42,034 nt of DNA from positions 1-42,034 of the forward strand of contig JAIESR010000135.1 in assembly GCA_019745775.1 (NCBI GenBank), in the 5' to 3' direction. A program made the translations under genes and the position numbers. Position 1 is the stretch's first letter. Every line of letters starts with the position of its first letter. Below the pieces are notes generated by a model. It was not told the origin of the DNA. It searched no databases and saw only the letters and a list, made by a program, of their open reading frames with translations. Origin of the DNA: Xanthobacteraceae bacterium (lineage in GTDB: Bacteria > Pseudomonadota > Alphaproteobacteria > Rhizobiales > Xanthobacteraceae). Below, in pieces: positions 40,973-42,034 of this stretch.

Positions 40973-41639
40973 ATTCTCGCGCCTCGCCCGGTTCATCGTG
41001 TTTTCTTTCACCGCGAACGCAGGGTGTAAGATCGGGGTGTAAGATTTATTCTTCAAAGCGATCATCGGCTTAGGTTCGGTTCTTACATTCTTACGGCTCT
41101 TACCACTATGTGCGCTGCCCTTCGACGTGGGCATTGCCGCGATCGCACGTCCCGTCGGCGTCGCGGGAGCGCAGTGTTGTCCGAAGCCGCCCGGGCGACT
41201 TGTGTGCATGCGCGGGCTCGCGGGGCGCCGCATCCCGTGCCGCTCAAGCAATGCCTCGCGCAAGCGCCCGCGAAAAACGGGACGCCACGACGTTGCCAGA
41301 GAAAAACGCGCGGTCAAGCTTCGTCGATGAAGTTGTCATCAGGCTGATGATAACGCGGCGCGCTTTTTGGCGGCGTGATCGATGTGAAGCGCAGCAACCG
41401 CAATGCGTTGGGTTGCGATCGGGCTATGAACATGAATTTGAGTTGCTGATAATAGTATGAATGTCAATCGAGATGACGGGATGGCTTGCGGCGCACTCGG
41501 TTGCGCGAAGGATTTTACGATCGGCGGAAAATGGGGTGCCTGGCGTCAGCATGTCCAACCAGAATGAGCCATTGAATGTGCGTCGCTCTTGCGGGCATCA
41601 AGAATGCAACCTTAGAGACTTGATCGCAGCCTTCGCGCG
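40973..41639. other. Non-coding stretch
   Basis: It holds two copies of GGGTGTAAGAT close to 41023-41045 and a small palindrome TCATCAGGCTGATGA near 41337. Open frames on both strands lack start signals and read as Arg/Pro-rich sequence. No gene is called. Confidence 0.5.
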
Positions 41640-41882
41640 TCATTGCAGACGTTTATCAACGATTATCAGCAAGGCGAAAACCATAAATCCGACCGCCCCC
41701 AGCGCAAGCGCCGCGACGAGATGACGTCCATATAGCCCGAACAGGATTGGTCCCCACGACGACGGATCTCGCCGATTCATTCGGCTGGATGTGCCCGTCA
41801 CGACCCAGAGCATCAAGGCCATGGCCGCCACTACGAATGCTGCACCTATGGAAAAAAGTGTCAGGACAAGTATGTCACGCAT
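41640..41882 (-). CDS. Small two-helix membrane protein
   Basis: The 80-residue product has two clear transmembrane helices: about residues 5-28 (LVLTLFSIGAAFVVAAMALM) and 56-76 (VAALALGAVGFMVFALLIIV). A polar loop with SSRMNRRDPSSWGP lies between them. The ATG at 41882 has GAGAG upstream. Family and function are unknown. Confidence 0.75.
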   Translation of the reverse strand: MRDILVLTLFSIGAAFVVAAMALMLWVVTGTSSRMNRRDPSSWGPILFGLYGRHLVAALALGAVGFMVFALLIIVDKRLQ

Positions 41883-42034
41883 GAGACTCTCTCGAGAGCG
41901 GCTTCTGCACCACGTACACTTTAACCTGTCTCACTAACAACCGCAGGAATTGCCGGGTGGCCTGCACCCGGTTTGGATGACACGCAGTTAAGCGAATCCA
42001 GCTTTCCGCTCGAACTCCATAGGGCTCAGATATC

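Noticed and set aside
38824-40974. 716-codon minus-strand open frame.
   Set aside because: Lies antisense to three well-supported genes and has the Arg/His/Ala-rich composition of a shadow.
40967-41317. 116-codon minus-strand frame after the HD gene.
   Set aside because: It starts inside an intergenic repeat region on its far side, lacks start signals and reads as Arg/Pro-rich filler.

Overview
The window looks like chromosomal DNA of a GC-rich alphaproteobacterium of the Rhizobiales, most like Bradyrhizobium and its relatives. The basis is the gene families (3-hydroxybutyrate dehydrogenase next to a DUF3734 patatin, DUF302, DUF1622, many small secreted proteins), rhizobial-type intergenic repeats built around AGCGGAC, and a GTAGGGTGGGCAAAG inverted repeat. 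No rRNA or other species marker is present, so this is inference.

Left flank (1-13.4 kb), accessory metabolism and stress. In order: a nucleoside phosphorylase-like protein; a minus-strand run of bdhA, patatin-like lipase and ECF sigma factor; a LysR regulator; then a minus-strand operon coding a 74-residue Cys-containing precursor peptide, a DUF692 multinuclear iron oxygenase (BufB-like), a DUF2063 partner (BufC-like) and a CPWC peroxiredoxin-like protein. This is a bufferin-type RiPP locus with a divergent precursor and a divergent enzyme. It is followed by a mercuric-reductase-like flavoenzyme, DUF302, DUF1622, small secreted proteins, a secreted cupin and an MFS transporter.

Island (about 13.45-37.04 kb). 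A mosaic island ends in the 3' end of a tRNA-Thr(TGT) gene, with a large serine recombinase reading into that tRNA. Four diverged copies of a roughly 75-bp repeat (13457, 15842, 17991, 24455) divide its left half into cassettes: (1) a serine recombinase whose C-terminus is four homing-endonuclease-type repeats; (2) one polytopic membrane protein with a cytosolic TIR/SLOG-like domain; (3) a tightly overlapping five-gene operon coding a small membrane protein, a CHAT protease with a TPR-like tail, a QatB-like protein, a QatC/QueC-like PP-loop enzyme and an ASCH protein. To the right lie a decayed XRE regulator, a secreted protein, a two-gene operon of a NERD/double-kinase/SF1-helicase protein (split by one frameshift) plus a winged-helix partner, a small resolvase with a coupled unknown gene, and the integrase with a coupled 51-residue ORF. 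The content reads as an anti-phage defence island. The CHAT-QatB-QatC-ASCH operon is the best candidate for an undescribed system.

Right flank (37.1-42 kb). tRNA-Thr, three or four small secreted or zinc-binding proteins, an Asp/Glu-racemase-family protein, an HD-domain protein, an intergenic inverted repeat and a small two-helix membrane protein. One small secreted protein here is a paralogue of one in the left flank, so the same two-Cys family sits on both sides of the island.

Bases 1-217 hold no gene I can support.
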